A DNA stretch of 64,000 bases from Bacteroidia bacterium (GTDB lineage Bacteria > Bacteroidota > Bacteroidia > B-17B0 > Aurantibacillaceae): the NCBI GenBank assembly GCA_016787705.1, contig JAEUTP010000002.1, forward strand, positions 124,001-188,000. Reading direction: 5' to 3'. The translations under genes and the position numbers were made by a program. This document shows, in pieces, positions 7,985 to 14,979 of the stretch. The notes beneath the pieces are model-generated. The model was not told the origin of the DNA and searched no databases. It worked only from the letters and a program-made list of their open reading frames with translations. The stretch's first letter is position 1. The number at the start of each line of letters is the position of its first letter.

Positions 7985-9415
7985 TTATTCATTAATTCTT
8001 AAGAGCATTTCTTCATTGCCCTTCCATTTCAGCTTTTTAAAATCCTTTGACAGAACTTCGAGTATTTCCTCGTTTTCAGTTCCAAGTTTTATAAAACTTC
8101 CATTTGACAATTCAGCTAGTTCAAATATAGCTGAGCCATTGTTATACATCAATTTACCGTTTTCCGAATAAATCTTTCGGGTTAATTTGCTTTTACTAAG
8201 TTCATATGTTCCAACAATCTTTTTCGCCGCACTTGGTTTTACATTTTTAATTTTTAAACCACCTTTAGTAATGTAAGTTGAGTCAATTGACATATCATAT
8301 CCCAATAACATTTTTCCAATATGCGGAGCAATACCCCAAGAACTGACATTATCATATAAACCGACTCCCAAATTTGTCAACACAATGATACTAACACTAT
8401 CGCTTACGTACTTGACGTATTCGGTTCCTGTTATGCCATTATGATTAACTAATAAACGTTTATTTATAAATCTTGTATACCACCCGAATCCATAACTTGA
8501 ATTTTCTCCATTGTTTAATTGAGCAGATGCCCACATCATATCTTTGCTTTGATTGGAAAGTAATTTCTCCGTGTTTAAAACAGAGTCCCATTTACTCAAG
8601 TCTCTAATATTAGAAAAAACACCAGAATGTGAGGGAATTTCAATATCCCAAATTCTTCTAATATTAACAAGTCCTCCCTGCCTTAAAGTATATCCTCTTG
8701 CTTCTAATGGGTGTACTGTTGTTTGGTCTAAAATGTATGAATCTTTCATCCCCACTTTATCAAAAATGTTTTTCTGAATAAAATCCCGATAACTGCCTGT
8801 TATATTATTAATTATATGTCCAAGCAGTTCATAGCCCACATCACTATAACTAAATCTCTCCCCCGGCATGAAATCTAGCGTATCTGTTTTCATTGTACTA
8901 AAAGATACTTCTTTGCTTAATTTTACCCATAGAAGTTGTAAATATTGTTCGTTGTCCAAATTTAAGAATCCAGAATATCCGGTTCCTATTAACGGCAAAC
9001 CAGAGGTATGGGTCAATAAATGTTTAATGGTTATTGCGTTCCATTTGGCAGGACACTCTTTTAAATACAATTTTATGGAATCGGATAATTTAATCTTGTT
9101 TTCCTGTACTAGAAGCATAATAGCAGCAGCAGTGAATTGTTTGGTAAGAGAGGCTAATTCAAAAACGGTCTTTTCTCTGACTAAACTTTGATTCTGAATA
9201 TCAGCTAAACCAAATGCTTTTACTTTGACTAAACCATTTTTATCACATATTCCATATACTAATCCTGGGATTTGTCTTTTCTGCATTTCTCGTAGAATAT
9301 AATTATCTATTATTCCCTCATTCTTCTCAACTTTACTTTTTAATATTTGTGCCTGCGTAATATTGCTAATAAGACCTAGAGTAAAAGACAACAAAAAGAC
9401 AGAGAATTTAAACAT
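7985..9415 (-). CDS. Beta-lactamase-fold serine hydrolase (class C / PBP4* type), exported
   Basis: 476 aa with a signal peptide (residues 1-22, cleavage near TQAQ). The beta-lactamase/transpeptidase-like domain has the active-site SxxK as S89-L-T-K92, the Tyr motif at Y190-S-D (usually Y-x-N) and a C-terminal-side HNGITGTEY in place of the K-T-G box. This is the pattern of class C-like esterases and D-amino-peptidase relatives rather than of a true AmpC. About 120 residues after the catalytic domain form an unassigned C-terminal extension. The substrate cannot be stated. A TAACTTTA box lies at 9433-9440, 17 nt before the ATG. Confidence 0.85.
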   Translation of the reverse strand: MFKFSVFLLSFTLGLISNITQAQILKSKVEKNEGIIDNYILREMQKRQIPGLVYGICDKNGLVKVKAFGLADIQNQSLVREKTVFELASLTKQFTAAAIMLLVQENKIKLSDSIKLYLKECPAKWNAITIKHLLTHTSGLPLIGTGYSGFLNLDNEQYLQLLWVKLSKEVSFSTMKTDTLDFMPGERFSYSDVGYELLGHIINNITGSYRDFIQKNIFDKVGMKDSYILDQTTVHPLEARGYTLRQGGLVNIRRIWDIEIPSHSGVFSNIRDLSKWDSVLNTEKLLSNQSKDMMWASAQLNNGENSSYGFGWYTRFINKRLLVNHNGITGTEYVKYVSDSVSIIVLTNLGVGLYDNVSSWGIAPHIGKMLLGYDMSIDSTYITKGGLKIKNVKPSAAKKIVGTYELSKSKLTRKIYSENGKLMYNNGSAIFELAELSNGSFIKLGTENEEILEVLSKDFKKLKWKGNEEMLLRINE

Positions 9416-9523
9416 GCAATTATAATTTCATTTAAAGTTAATACACCTGACTTCTAATAAAGTTCATTTTATAAATATTATCAACATGAGCAGACTTTAA
9501 CAGGCTCAAAAATTATTCGGACA

Positions 9524-9592
9524 CCACAAAAAACTGCGTGTGGCGCACTACTTATAACAGCACTTTTTGTGGATTTACACTTAAATGTGTAA
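9524..9592. repeat. Paired hairpins in the spacer before the AroE-like gene
   Basis: CCACAAAAA (9524-9532) and TTTTTGTGG (9564-9572) form a perfect 9-bp stem around a 31-nt loop. Directly after it, TTACAC (9575-9580) pairs with GTGTAA (9587-9592). The loop contains TAACAG at 9555-9560, which is also the left end of the motif found at 10494, near-matched at 13449 (TAGCAG) and repeated at 14267. The spacer 9416-9667 has no ORF. Confidence 0.5.
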
Positions 9593-9667
9593 CTTGACAT
9601 AGCAAAAAACTGCAAGTAGCTGGCAAACCATTAGCGGTAAGGCTAAGACGACCAACAAATATTTAAA

Positions 9668-10480
9668 ATGAATAAAGACTTTATACAAATTAACGGAGCG
9701 ACAGAAGTATTGGCAATAATTGCTGACCCTGTTTATCAAGCGAGCACTCCTGGGCTTGCCAATGCACTATTAGCTGACGAAAAATTAAATCAAGTACTTA
9801 TTCCATTGCATGTAAAAACGCTGGGACTTTCTGATGTAATTAATTCATTAAGACACATAAATAATTTTGTTGGAGCCGTTGTGTCAATGCCGCATAAAAC
9901 CGACATTATTAAACTTCTTGACGAGTTAACACCAGAAGCGAAACAAGTTGGCGCTTGTAATGTTATACGCAGAAACAGAGATGGCAAACTAATTGGAACG
10001 ATGCTCGATGGTGAAGGTTTCGTTAAAGGACTTTTAGACGCTGGTCATTTAGTAAAATCAAAACATATTTTTTTGGTTGGCGCAGGAGGTGCAGCATCAG
10101 GAATTGCATTTGCGGTTGCAAAACACGGTGCAGACAGATTGAGGATTTTCAATCGTACCAGAGACAAAGCAGATAATCTTATTAGCAACGTTAAGAAAGT
10201 TTACCCGAACCTTAATATTGAATATTCCGACAAAATATCAGATGAAGACCAAATTATTATAAATGGAACTTCAATCGGGATGAAAGAAAACAATGGATTA
10301 CCAATTTCATTATCTAATGTTTCAGAATCAAGTGTAGTAGCAGAGGTTGTTATTACGCCTGAATTAACAACTTTTTTAAATGAAGCAAAAAATAAAAATT
10401 GTATTATTCATAAAGGCAAACCAATGCTAGAAGGACAAATTAGGATGATGATTGACTTTATAAATGAAGTTAAAAATTAA
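9668..10480 (+). CDS. Shikimate dehydrogenase (AroE)-like oxidoreductase
   Basis: 270 aa, two-domain AroE fold. The N-terminal substrate domain has VSMPHK with Lys77 at the catalytic Lys position, and LDGEGF with Asp114 in place of the usual NTD-x-x-G Asp. The NADP-binding Rossmann domain has GAGGAASG (138-145) and NGTSIGM. The Ser-x-Ser that binds the shikimate carboxylate is replaced (IADPVYQASTPGL, residues 18-30). The C-terminal KGKPMLEGQ resembles the family's GxxMLxxQ. It is therefore probably a paralogue of the SdhL/YdiB/quinate-dehydrogenase-like groups, not the housekeeping aroE. It sits alone among accessory genes. Confidence 0.8.
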   Translation: MNKDFIQINGATEVLAIIADPVYQASTPGLANALLADEKLNQVLIPLHVKTLGLSDVINSLRHINNFVGAVVSMPHKTDIIKLLDELTPEAKQVGACNVIRRNRDGKLIGTMLDGEGFVKGLLDAGHLVKSKHIFLVGAGGAASGIAFAVAKHGADRLRIFNRTRDKADNLISNVKKVYPNLNIEYSDKISDEDQIIINGTSIGMKENNGLPISLSNVSESSVVAEVVITPELTTFLNEAKNKNCIIHKGKPMLEGQIRMMIDFINEVKN

Positions 10481-10493
10481 AAGCCAGAACCGC

Positions 10494-10525
10494 TAACAGC
10501 ACCTAAAACTTATGCGAGCTGACAC
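10494..10525 (+). repeat. Spacer motif copy A (TAACAG...GCGAGCTGACAC)
   Basis: Lies 13 nt after the AroE-like stop. It resembles segments at 13449-13480 and 14267-14300: a TAnCAG head, a G/T-rich middle and a G/C-rich tail ending GA-C or similar. By-eye alignment only. Confidence 0.35.
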
Positions 10526-10574
10526 CAAAGCATTTGCAAATTTCAAGGTAGCTTCGCGAATTGAAATTTTCATT

Positions 10575-10604
10575 TTGCAAAAGACTAAAAAACACATATC
10601 TTTA
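10575..10604 (+). promoter_or_regulatory. Candidate promoter for the Crp-family gene (TTG-N19-TATCTTTA)
   Basis: A -33 TTG (10575-10577) and a -7 box TATCTTTA (10597-10604) are separated by 19 nt, which fits the Bacteroidota sigma-A spacing. The predicted start near 10610 gives a leader of about 75 nt, which contains the GCCGCA/TGCGGC hairpin at 10635-10669. Confidence 0.5.
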
Positions 10605-10634
10605 AAAAACGTTTGGGCAAACAGTGTTTCATTA

Positions 10635-10669
10635 GCCGCACTGCGTAAGCTTGCGAAACGTTATGCGGC
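10635..10669. repeat. Hairpin GCCGCA...TGCGGC upstream of the Crp-family gene
   Basis: Outer 6-nt arms (10635-10640 and 10664-10669) enclose an inner near-palindrome CGTAAGCTTGCG. It could be part of the mRNA leader or a remnant of the repeat that flanks accessory genes. It ends 14 nt before the ATG. Confidence 0.45.
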
Positions 10670-10683
10670 AGCTTAATTAAAAA

Positions 10684-11268
10684 ATGACCATGGACAATAG
10701 ACTTATTAATTACTTTTTAAGAATTACTAATTTGACTGCTAATGAAATAAATGTATTAACAGAAAGCATGGTGATAAAAAAGTTTACCAAAAATGATTAC
10801 TTAGTTAAAGAGGGTCAATTTAATAAAGACACTTTTTTTTTACTTGAAGGATGTGTTCGGCAATTTATAATAATTGATGGTAATGATATCACAACACATT
10901 TTTATACTGAAGAAGACTGGATTATATCACTTGAAAATTTTCAAGATATAAGCGCTTCAAAACATAATTTAATATGTACAGAAGATACAATTGTAGTAAT
11001 AGGAAACGAAGAAAAAGCACAAGAATTATTTAAAAAATTTCCTCACTTTGAAACAATTTCTCGCCAAATTATAGAAACTGCTTTTATTGAACAGCAGAAT
11101 TTAATGACTTCTTACATTACCGACAAACCTGAACAGCGATACTTAAAACTTTTAGAAACAAGGCCTGATATATTCCAACGAGTGCCACAATATGACATTG
11201 CAACATACATAGGTGTAAAGCCGGAATCGTTAAGCAGAATAAGAAAAAAAATTCAAGAGAGAGGTTAA
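10684..11268 (+). CDS. Crp/Fnr-family transcriptional regulator
   Basis: 194 aa. The N-terminal cyclic-nucleotide-binding-like beta-roll (about 10-120) includes KEGQFNKDTFFLLEGCVRQF. It is followed by a dimer helix and a short C-terminal winged HTH (about 150-194) ending IATYIGVKPESLSRIRKKI, whose recognition helix is typical of Bacteroidota Crp proteins. The residues that hold cAMP phosphate (RxS) are not evident, so a ligand cannot be assigned. A good promoter and a hairpin lie upstream. The convergent neighbour on its right is a membrane-protein operon (11359-13333), a possible but untested target. Confidence 0.85.
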   Translation: MTMDNRLINYFLRITNLTANEINVLTESMVIKKFTKNDYLVKEGQFNKDTFFLLEGCVRQFIIIDGNDITTHFYTEEDWIISLENFQDISASKHNLICTEDTIVVIGNEEKAQELFKKFPHFETISRQIIETAFIEQQNLMTSYITDKPEQRYLKLLETRPDIFQRVPQYDIATYIGVKPESLSRIRKKIQERG

Positions 11269-11358
11269 GCTAATTATTGAGTTTTTCCTTAACCATTTTA
11301 ATAAATATTTAATTACAAAAAACTGGTCTTTAATAAGTTCTTTTTCGTAACTAACTAT

Positions 11359-11976
11359 TTATTTTCCAATTAACACATTATACTCTGATGGAATTTTTAC
11401 TCCGCAAAAATGATTTGTCAGTCCGTATAATACTGCAATTGAGAGTATAATACTTAATATTAAAATGGCTTTTGATTGTGCATTTGGAGTTAAACCAAAA
11501 AAAGTATGTTTCATTTTTTTATTGTGAATACATGCAATGTGTGCAAAGAAAGAAAAAATTGCTAATGCGTAATATGGAATAAAAAACAAGTTAAATGGAA
11601 ACGTATTTAGTCCAGCTACTCCAAAGTAAAAATTTGTGTCGAGCTGCAAAAAAAATCTACCCATCAAAATAGCACTAATATGTATAATGAAGAAAAACGC
11701 TAAGTAAAGTCCTGTCCAAATATGTATTTTATCGAAGGTTGATGCAACTTGTTTTCTGTAAGTTTTAAATAGGTTAAACCCTGAAATTATTTGAATCAAA
11801 ACAGCAATAAGTAAAATTACCTCAACAAATATGTTGCGATAAACAATACGAAATGCATTCATTATTTCAATGTGTTTTTCTGCCCCGTAAATGCTACAAA
11901 CATGATTAAATAAATGAAAGCCAAAAAATAGTGTAATGATTAGCCCCGATATGTAGTGAAGTTTTCTAATTATCAT
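11359..11976 (-). CDS. Five-helix membrane protein with conserved His pairs, possible haem b protein
   Basis: 205 aa, five hydrophobic segments (about 8-26, 48-68, 86-106, 130-150, 168-188). Histidines sit inside or at the ends of helices: H7, H21 and H25 in helix 1 (GFHLFNH), H85 and H99 around helix 3 (DKIHIWTG...FIIHI), H146 and H151 in helix 4. Helix-internal His residues in this spacing resemble succinate dehydrogenase/fumarate reductase cytochrome b anchors, so haem b binding is a fair inference. I do not recognise a named family. Third gene of a minus-strand operon; it starts 18 nt after the DUF4386 gene ends. Confidence 0.6.
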   Translation of the reverse strand: MIIRKLHYISGLIITLFFGFHLFNHVCSIYGAEKHIEIMNAFRIVYRNIFVEVILLIAVLIQIISGFNLFKTYRKQVASTFDKIHIWTGLYLAFFFIIHISAILMGRFFLQLDTNFYFGVAGLNTFPFNLFFIPYYALAIFSFFAHIACIHNKKMKHTFFGLTPNAQSKAILILSIILSIAVLYGLTNHFCGVKIPSEYNVLIGK

Positions 11977-11994
11977 GTTTGAAAAGTTAGTGTT

Positions 11995-12558
11995 TCAATT
12001 ATATGTCCCTTTTTTAATTATTAACCAAAATGCAAAAGTTGTTTCCCATAAACCTCCAAATATAAGAAGATACATACTCCATTGTTTACCGAATAATTCC
12101 ATTAAAAAACCAAATGCAAAAAGCGTATATCCGATTACACCCCAAAGTGCTAACCATGAGGGCGAAATTCTGTATTTGTATAGACCTAAACACATTGGAA
12201 TACTTCCTAAACCCAAAATTAACATAGAAATACAATATAAATAATCAGATGAACTATTAATTGAAGGAATTAGATTTAAAACAATACTTGCGAGTGCTAT
12301 CGCTTCAATTGTTCTTGCTATTAGATAAATACTACCAATCAAAATACTGTAAAGCTGCAAGGTTTTTTTTAAGAGAATTCCTATAAATAGAACCAATATA
12401 GAATTTAAAATTATTAGCAAAGCACCAATATATTTTTCAGAAGTATTTTCGCTTTCAAAAAAGTACTGACCGAATCCAAAAGCAATAAATACGAGTAACA
12501 TAAATGCGCCAATAATACGGGCTTTAAAAATTTCATTTGTATGATCGTTATTTTTCAT
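11995..12558 (-). CDS. DUF4386-family integral membrane protein
   Basis: 187 aa with six hydrophobic helices. The pattern matches DUF4386 as I know it: an N-terminal KARIIGAFMLL helix, a LYSILIGSIYLIARTIEAIAL segment in the middle and the conserved LYKYRISPSWLALWGVIGY loop-helix near residues 125-145. Function unknown. It starts 1 nt after the stop of the DUF6326 fusion gene, so the two are almost certainly co-transcribed. Confidence 0.7.
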   Translation of the reverse strand: MKNNDHTNEIFKARIIGAFMLLVFIAFGFGQYFFESENTSEKYIGALLIILNSILVLFIGILLKKTLQLYSILIGSIYLIARTIEAIALASIVLNLIPSINSSSDYLYCISMLILGLGSIPMCLGLYKYRISPSWLALWGVIGYTLFAFGFLMELFGKQWSMYLLIFGGLWETTFAFWLIIKKGTYN

Positions 12559-12559
12559 T

Positions 12560-13333
12560 TTACTCCGTAACTAACTTCTTTTTATTCGACTTCGTTTTCC
12601 ATTTTATTGCATCAATAGTGATATAGGAAGTGTCCGCTATTTCAAAAGCAGAGAATAGAGCATAATAAGGGGTCGGTTTACCAACAAATAGAGTACCTGA
12701 CTGCACTACTGTCATTATCGTTCCAGAAGCAATTTGTACCCAACGTAAAGCCCTTTCATTTTTTATTAGTTGAGGTAAAAATACGTTTGCAAGAGGAATT
12801 TGCATAAAGGCGGCTGCAACAGTTAAAAATTGTGGTGTAATCTTTACGCCTTCAACTACGCCTGTTTGGTATTGTACAAGTTTGTTTTTGTCCATCACAC
12901 CTACCAAATCAGCATACAAATAGTTTAGTGAAGTAAACGCCCAAAGAGAGGAATATCTATGACGCCTATTGTTAAGAAAAAAGTCTTTCTTATCTTCCAT
13001 AGTTACCATGTCAATTTCACCTGAATTTAAAATGAATTTGGGTTTACTAAACAATAGTTTTTTTTGAACAGATTGACCATATTGATCTACTCCTTTAAGT
13101 GGATTACTCAAACATATTGGTGATTCAAAATCTATTACAGGCTTGTTCAAAAATTGTAAAGTGTTGATACTTGTATTACATGAGATTTCAGAATAATTCA
13201 CACTCGTAAAATCAGTCTTTAAGTCTTCAGAAATAGAACTAAGACTGTCATGAAGATTTGTTTCCTGCGCCAGCAGGTTTGAAAAAGGTAGAGTTAAACT
13301 CAACACTGTAATTGTTACTTTTAATAATTGCAT
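12560..13333 (-). CDS. Secreted/anchored protein with C-terminal DUF6326-like membrane domain
   Basis: 257 aa from ATG 13333, which begins a clean signal peptide (MQLLKVTITVLSLTLPFSNL). A TTG at 13360 would add 9 residues. Residues about 22-108 are a soluble region of no recognised family. From residue 109/112 (MVTMEDKKDFFLNN) the protein reads like a whole DUF6326 protein: LWAFTSLNYLYADLVGVMD, a VQYQTGVVEGVKITPQF loop, then three more helices ending near KPTPYYALFSAFEIA. DUF6326 proteins are usually about 130-150 aa and start at this point. This is therefore a fusion, or two genes joined in frame. First gene of the operon with DUF4386 and the His-rich membrane protein. Confidence 0.6.
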   Translation of the reverse strand: MQLLKVTITVLSLTLPFSNLLAQETNLHDSLSSISEDLKTDFTSVNYSEISCNTSINTLQFLNKPVIDFESPICLSNPLKGVDQYGQSVQKKLLFSKPKFILNSGEIDMVTMEDKKDFFLNNRRHRYSSLWAFTSLNYLYADLVGVMDKNKLVQYQTGVVEGVKITPQFLTVAAAFMQIPLANVFLPQLIKNERALRWVQIASGTIMTVVQSGTLFVGKPTPYYALFSAFEIADTSYITIDAIKWKTKSNKKKLVTE

Positions 13334-13357
13334 AAACTTTTGTATTAAATATTTATA

Positions 13358-13365
13358 CAAACTTA
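13358..13365 (-). promoter_or_regulatory. Candidate -7 box (TAAGTTTG) for the DUF6326-fusion operon
   Basis: Exact TAnnTTTG match on the minus strand, 24 nt before the ATG at 13333. Transcription from here would exclude the TTG start at 13360 and supports the ATG. No TTG at the -33 distance. Confidence 0.4.
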
Positions 13366-13448
13366 AAGCAACGCAAAACTAAATTCATTGACTTTGGTTA
13401 AGAAATTACATTCAGAAACAATACTAACAATAGAGAAAGCCTGCCGCA

Positions 13449-13480
13449 TAGCAGCCGTTTGCCGCAATGGGGGTTGACGT
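13449..13480 (+). repeat. Spacer motif copy B (TAGCAGCCGTTTGCCGCA...)
   Basis: Found in the 250-nt spacer between the DUF6326-fusion and barrel genes. Aligned by eye with 14267-14300: TA-CAG, GTTT, GCC, CA, GGG and GA then occur in the same order. Spacer 13366-13583 has no other feature that I can name. Confidence 0.4.
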
Positions 13481-13583
13481 ATTTAAATCAAGGCAGTGCT
13501 TCTATCAACATTTGTGCCTGTGTAACCCTCCTCAAAAATAGGACTATTTGTTATTAGAAAAAAAACAGTTACTAACCATTTTA

Positions 13584-14228
13584 CTATATACCTTCGGAGT
13601 GCCTGGTGCCTGATGGTTTAAAATTTATTTGACGGCTAACAGCAACAACTATTCCTCTGTTGTAAACCTGATGTGAACTTCCGGGTAATTGTTTTCGAAC
13701 AGGAAGAAGTGAATGCATCAATCGCCATCCAACAAGCCATTTTTCATTTAACACGCAACCAGTACCCAGATTAAAAGTAAAGTCTTTATTACTAAAGGGG
13801 TAAAGGTCTGTTTGGAAAGGAAAAGCTCCTCTGTCTGTATATTCTCCGGTATTGATTAATGCTGCTAATGCCGGACCAAATTCAAAATAAATGTTTTTCT
13901 TGTTATACTGAAAGAGAACCGGGACTTCAAAGTAAGATAGACGTAAAAAATAATCACCATAATTGGATTTATTTGGATTGTCTCCCGCGGTTCCTTTGCC
14001 AATTATGCTTAGTTCAGATTGCATCGTACAACTTTTACTTATTTTTATCTGAACCCACATTCCACCCATCAAGGCAGGTTTTGGATGCGTTTTTACTGGA
14101 CAACCTGTAATAGTGTGCATTCCTAAACCTGATTTAAGGCCGAATTTATATTGATGTTTTAATTTACCTTGAGACCAAATATTAAGGCAAATAACCGACA
14201 TGATAAAAAACATGAAACGCTTTTGCAT
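13584..14228 (-). CDS. Small outer-membrane beta-barrel protein (PorT/OMP_b-brl_2 type)
   Basis: 214 aa with a signal peptide (1-19, cleavage after IWSQG). The mature protein alternates polar and hydrophobic residues in about eight strands, with family-like phrases KFGLKSGLG near the start, LSYFEVPVLFQYN (about 99-111), YFEFGPALAAL (about 114-124) and a C-terminal GIVVAVSRQINF strand. These fit the porin-like PorT/OMP_b-brl_2 proteins common in Bacteroidota. Function unknown. Monocistronic, flanked by motif copies B (downstream) and C (upstream). Confidence 0.75.
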   Translation of the reverse strand: MQKRFMFFIMSVICLNIWSQGKLKHQYKFGLKSGLGMHTITGCPVKTHPKPALMGGMWVQIKISKSCTMQSELSIIGKGTAGDNPNKSNYGDYFLRLSYFEVPVLFQYNKKNIYFEFGPALAALINTGEYTDRGAFPFQTDLYPFSNKDFTFNLGTGCVLNEKWLVGWRLMHSLLPVRKQLPGSSHQVYNRGIVVAVSRQINFKPSGTRHSEGI

Positions 14229-14266
14229 TGCTAGTTAACGGGATTATCGCATAAAAATTGTGCCGG

Positions 14267-14300
14267 TAACAGAGGTTTTGCCTCAGGCGGGCAGAAGTGC
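14267..14300 (+). repeat. Spacer motif copy C (TAACAGAGGTTTTGCCTCAG...)
   Basis: Third copy, 39 nt beyond the barrel gene start. It contains two overlapping short hairpins (GAGG with CCTC). Similar by eye to 13449-13480 and more loosely to 10494-10525. Confidence 0.4.
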
Positions 14301-14318
14301 CTCGTTTAACGCTTTTTG

Positions 14319-14417
14319 TTATATTTTAACCGTGTATTTAATATCAAGTGTAGTATTAAAATGCTCACCCGAATTCTTGCCCACTGTATGCAATTCATAA
14401 AAAAGGCTATACTCCAT
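14319..14417 (-). CDS. Possible 32-aa ORF or gene remnant
   Basis: ATG at 14417 to TAA at 14319, preceded closely by an in-frame stop. The product (MEYSLFYELHTVGKNSGEH..., ending IKYTVKI) has an amphipathic, beta-strand-like composition unlike random AT-rich translation. It might be the tail of a lost gene. No promoter or partner seen. The rest of 14229-14576 holds motif C, this ORF and a -7 box at 14496. Confidence 0.2.
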   Translation of the reverse strand: MEYSLFYELHTVGKNSGEHFNTTLDIKYTVKI

Positions 14418-14495
14418 ACAGATCTAAAATGACAAAAATCATATCTGAAGTGATTTAATTGTAGAAATTTAACCCAAACTAATTATATAATTAAT

Positions 14496-14503
14496 TACAT
14501 TTG
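14496..14503 (+). promoter_or_regulatory. Candidate -7 box (TACATTTG) for the metal-efflux operon
   Basis: Exact TAnnTTTG match, 73 nt before the ATG at 14577. The leader would be about 65 nt. No convincing -33 TTG and no recognisable metal-regulator operator. Confidence 0.35.
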
Positions 14504-14576
14504 TTTTATCAGAAAATTCACTTCTATATTTTTTTTGTCAGTATACCTGATTTCATCTACTGAATTAAACCAGTTT

Positions 14577-14894
14577 ATGAAGTTGCCGTTATTTGTAAAA
14601 CACTTTATTGAGCACAAAAGTAAAGATGCTAAATTAACATTGCCTGAATTCATTGAAATGCACTACGCGAATGCTGACGTAAGAGATGCCGATTATGATG
14701 AGGATATGAAATTACCTTTCAAAACACATAATGCCTGCATTGGTATAGCAGGTATTTCTTTTATTCCTAATAGTTTTGAAGATCTCTTAATACATCCTGT
14801 GCTTTCAGAAGAAAATTCCTACTCTAATTATCAAGAGAGATTTTTAACTTCCTCTTATCTTTCCTTTATTTGGCAACCGCCAAAAAACTGTTAA
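14577..14894 (+). CDS. Conserved small protein of Bacteroidota metal-efflux operons
   Basis: 105 aa from ATG 14577; a TTG at 14535 would add 14 residues with no signal character. Phrases such as KLPLFVKHFIEHKSKD, FIEMHYAN, DADYDEDMKLPFKTH and the C-terminal FLTSSYLSFIWQPPK are, from memory, typical of a small conserved protein often found beside CusA/CzcA-type pumps in this phylum, frequently called hypothetical. It lacks a signal peptide at the chosen start. It is followed after 85 nt by the pump gene and probably shares its promoter. Function unknown; a role in metal handling is inferred from context only. Confidence 0.65.
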   Translation: MKLPLFVKHFIEHKSKDAKLTLPEFIEMHYANADVRDADYDEDMKLPFKTHNACIGIAGISFIPNSFEDLLIHPVLSEENSYSNYQERFLTSSYLSFIWQPPKNC

Positions 14895-14979
14895 TTATAC
14901 TTTAATCGCTTGAATTATCCTATATGCTGTTTAGCGTATTGATAATTGTACTTTTTTAATTAACAATTAACGTAAAATT

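Noticed and set aside
10489..10669. Integron attC site between CGCTAAC and GTTATGC
   Set aside because: The two cores do not match RYYYAAC/GTTRRRY well, their distance (about 180 nt) exceeds usual attC length, and no integrase is in the window; kept only as a spacer motif.
11975..12244. Plus-strand ORF of 89 codons opposite the DUF4386 gene
   Set aside because: Antisense shadow of a membrane-protein gene with normal codon pattern; no promoter or family.
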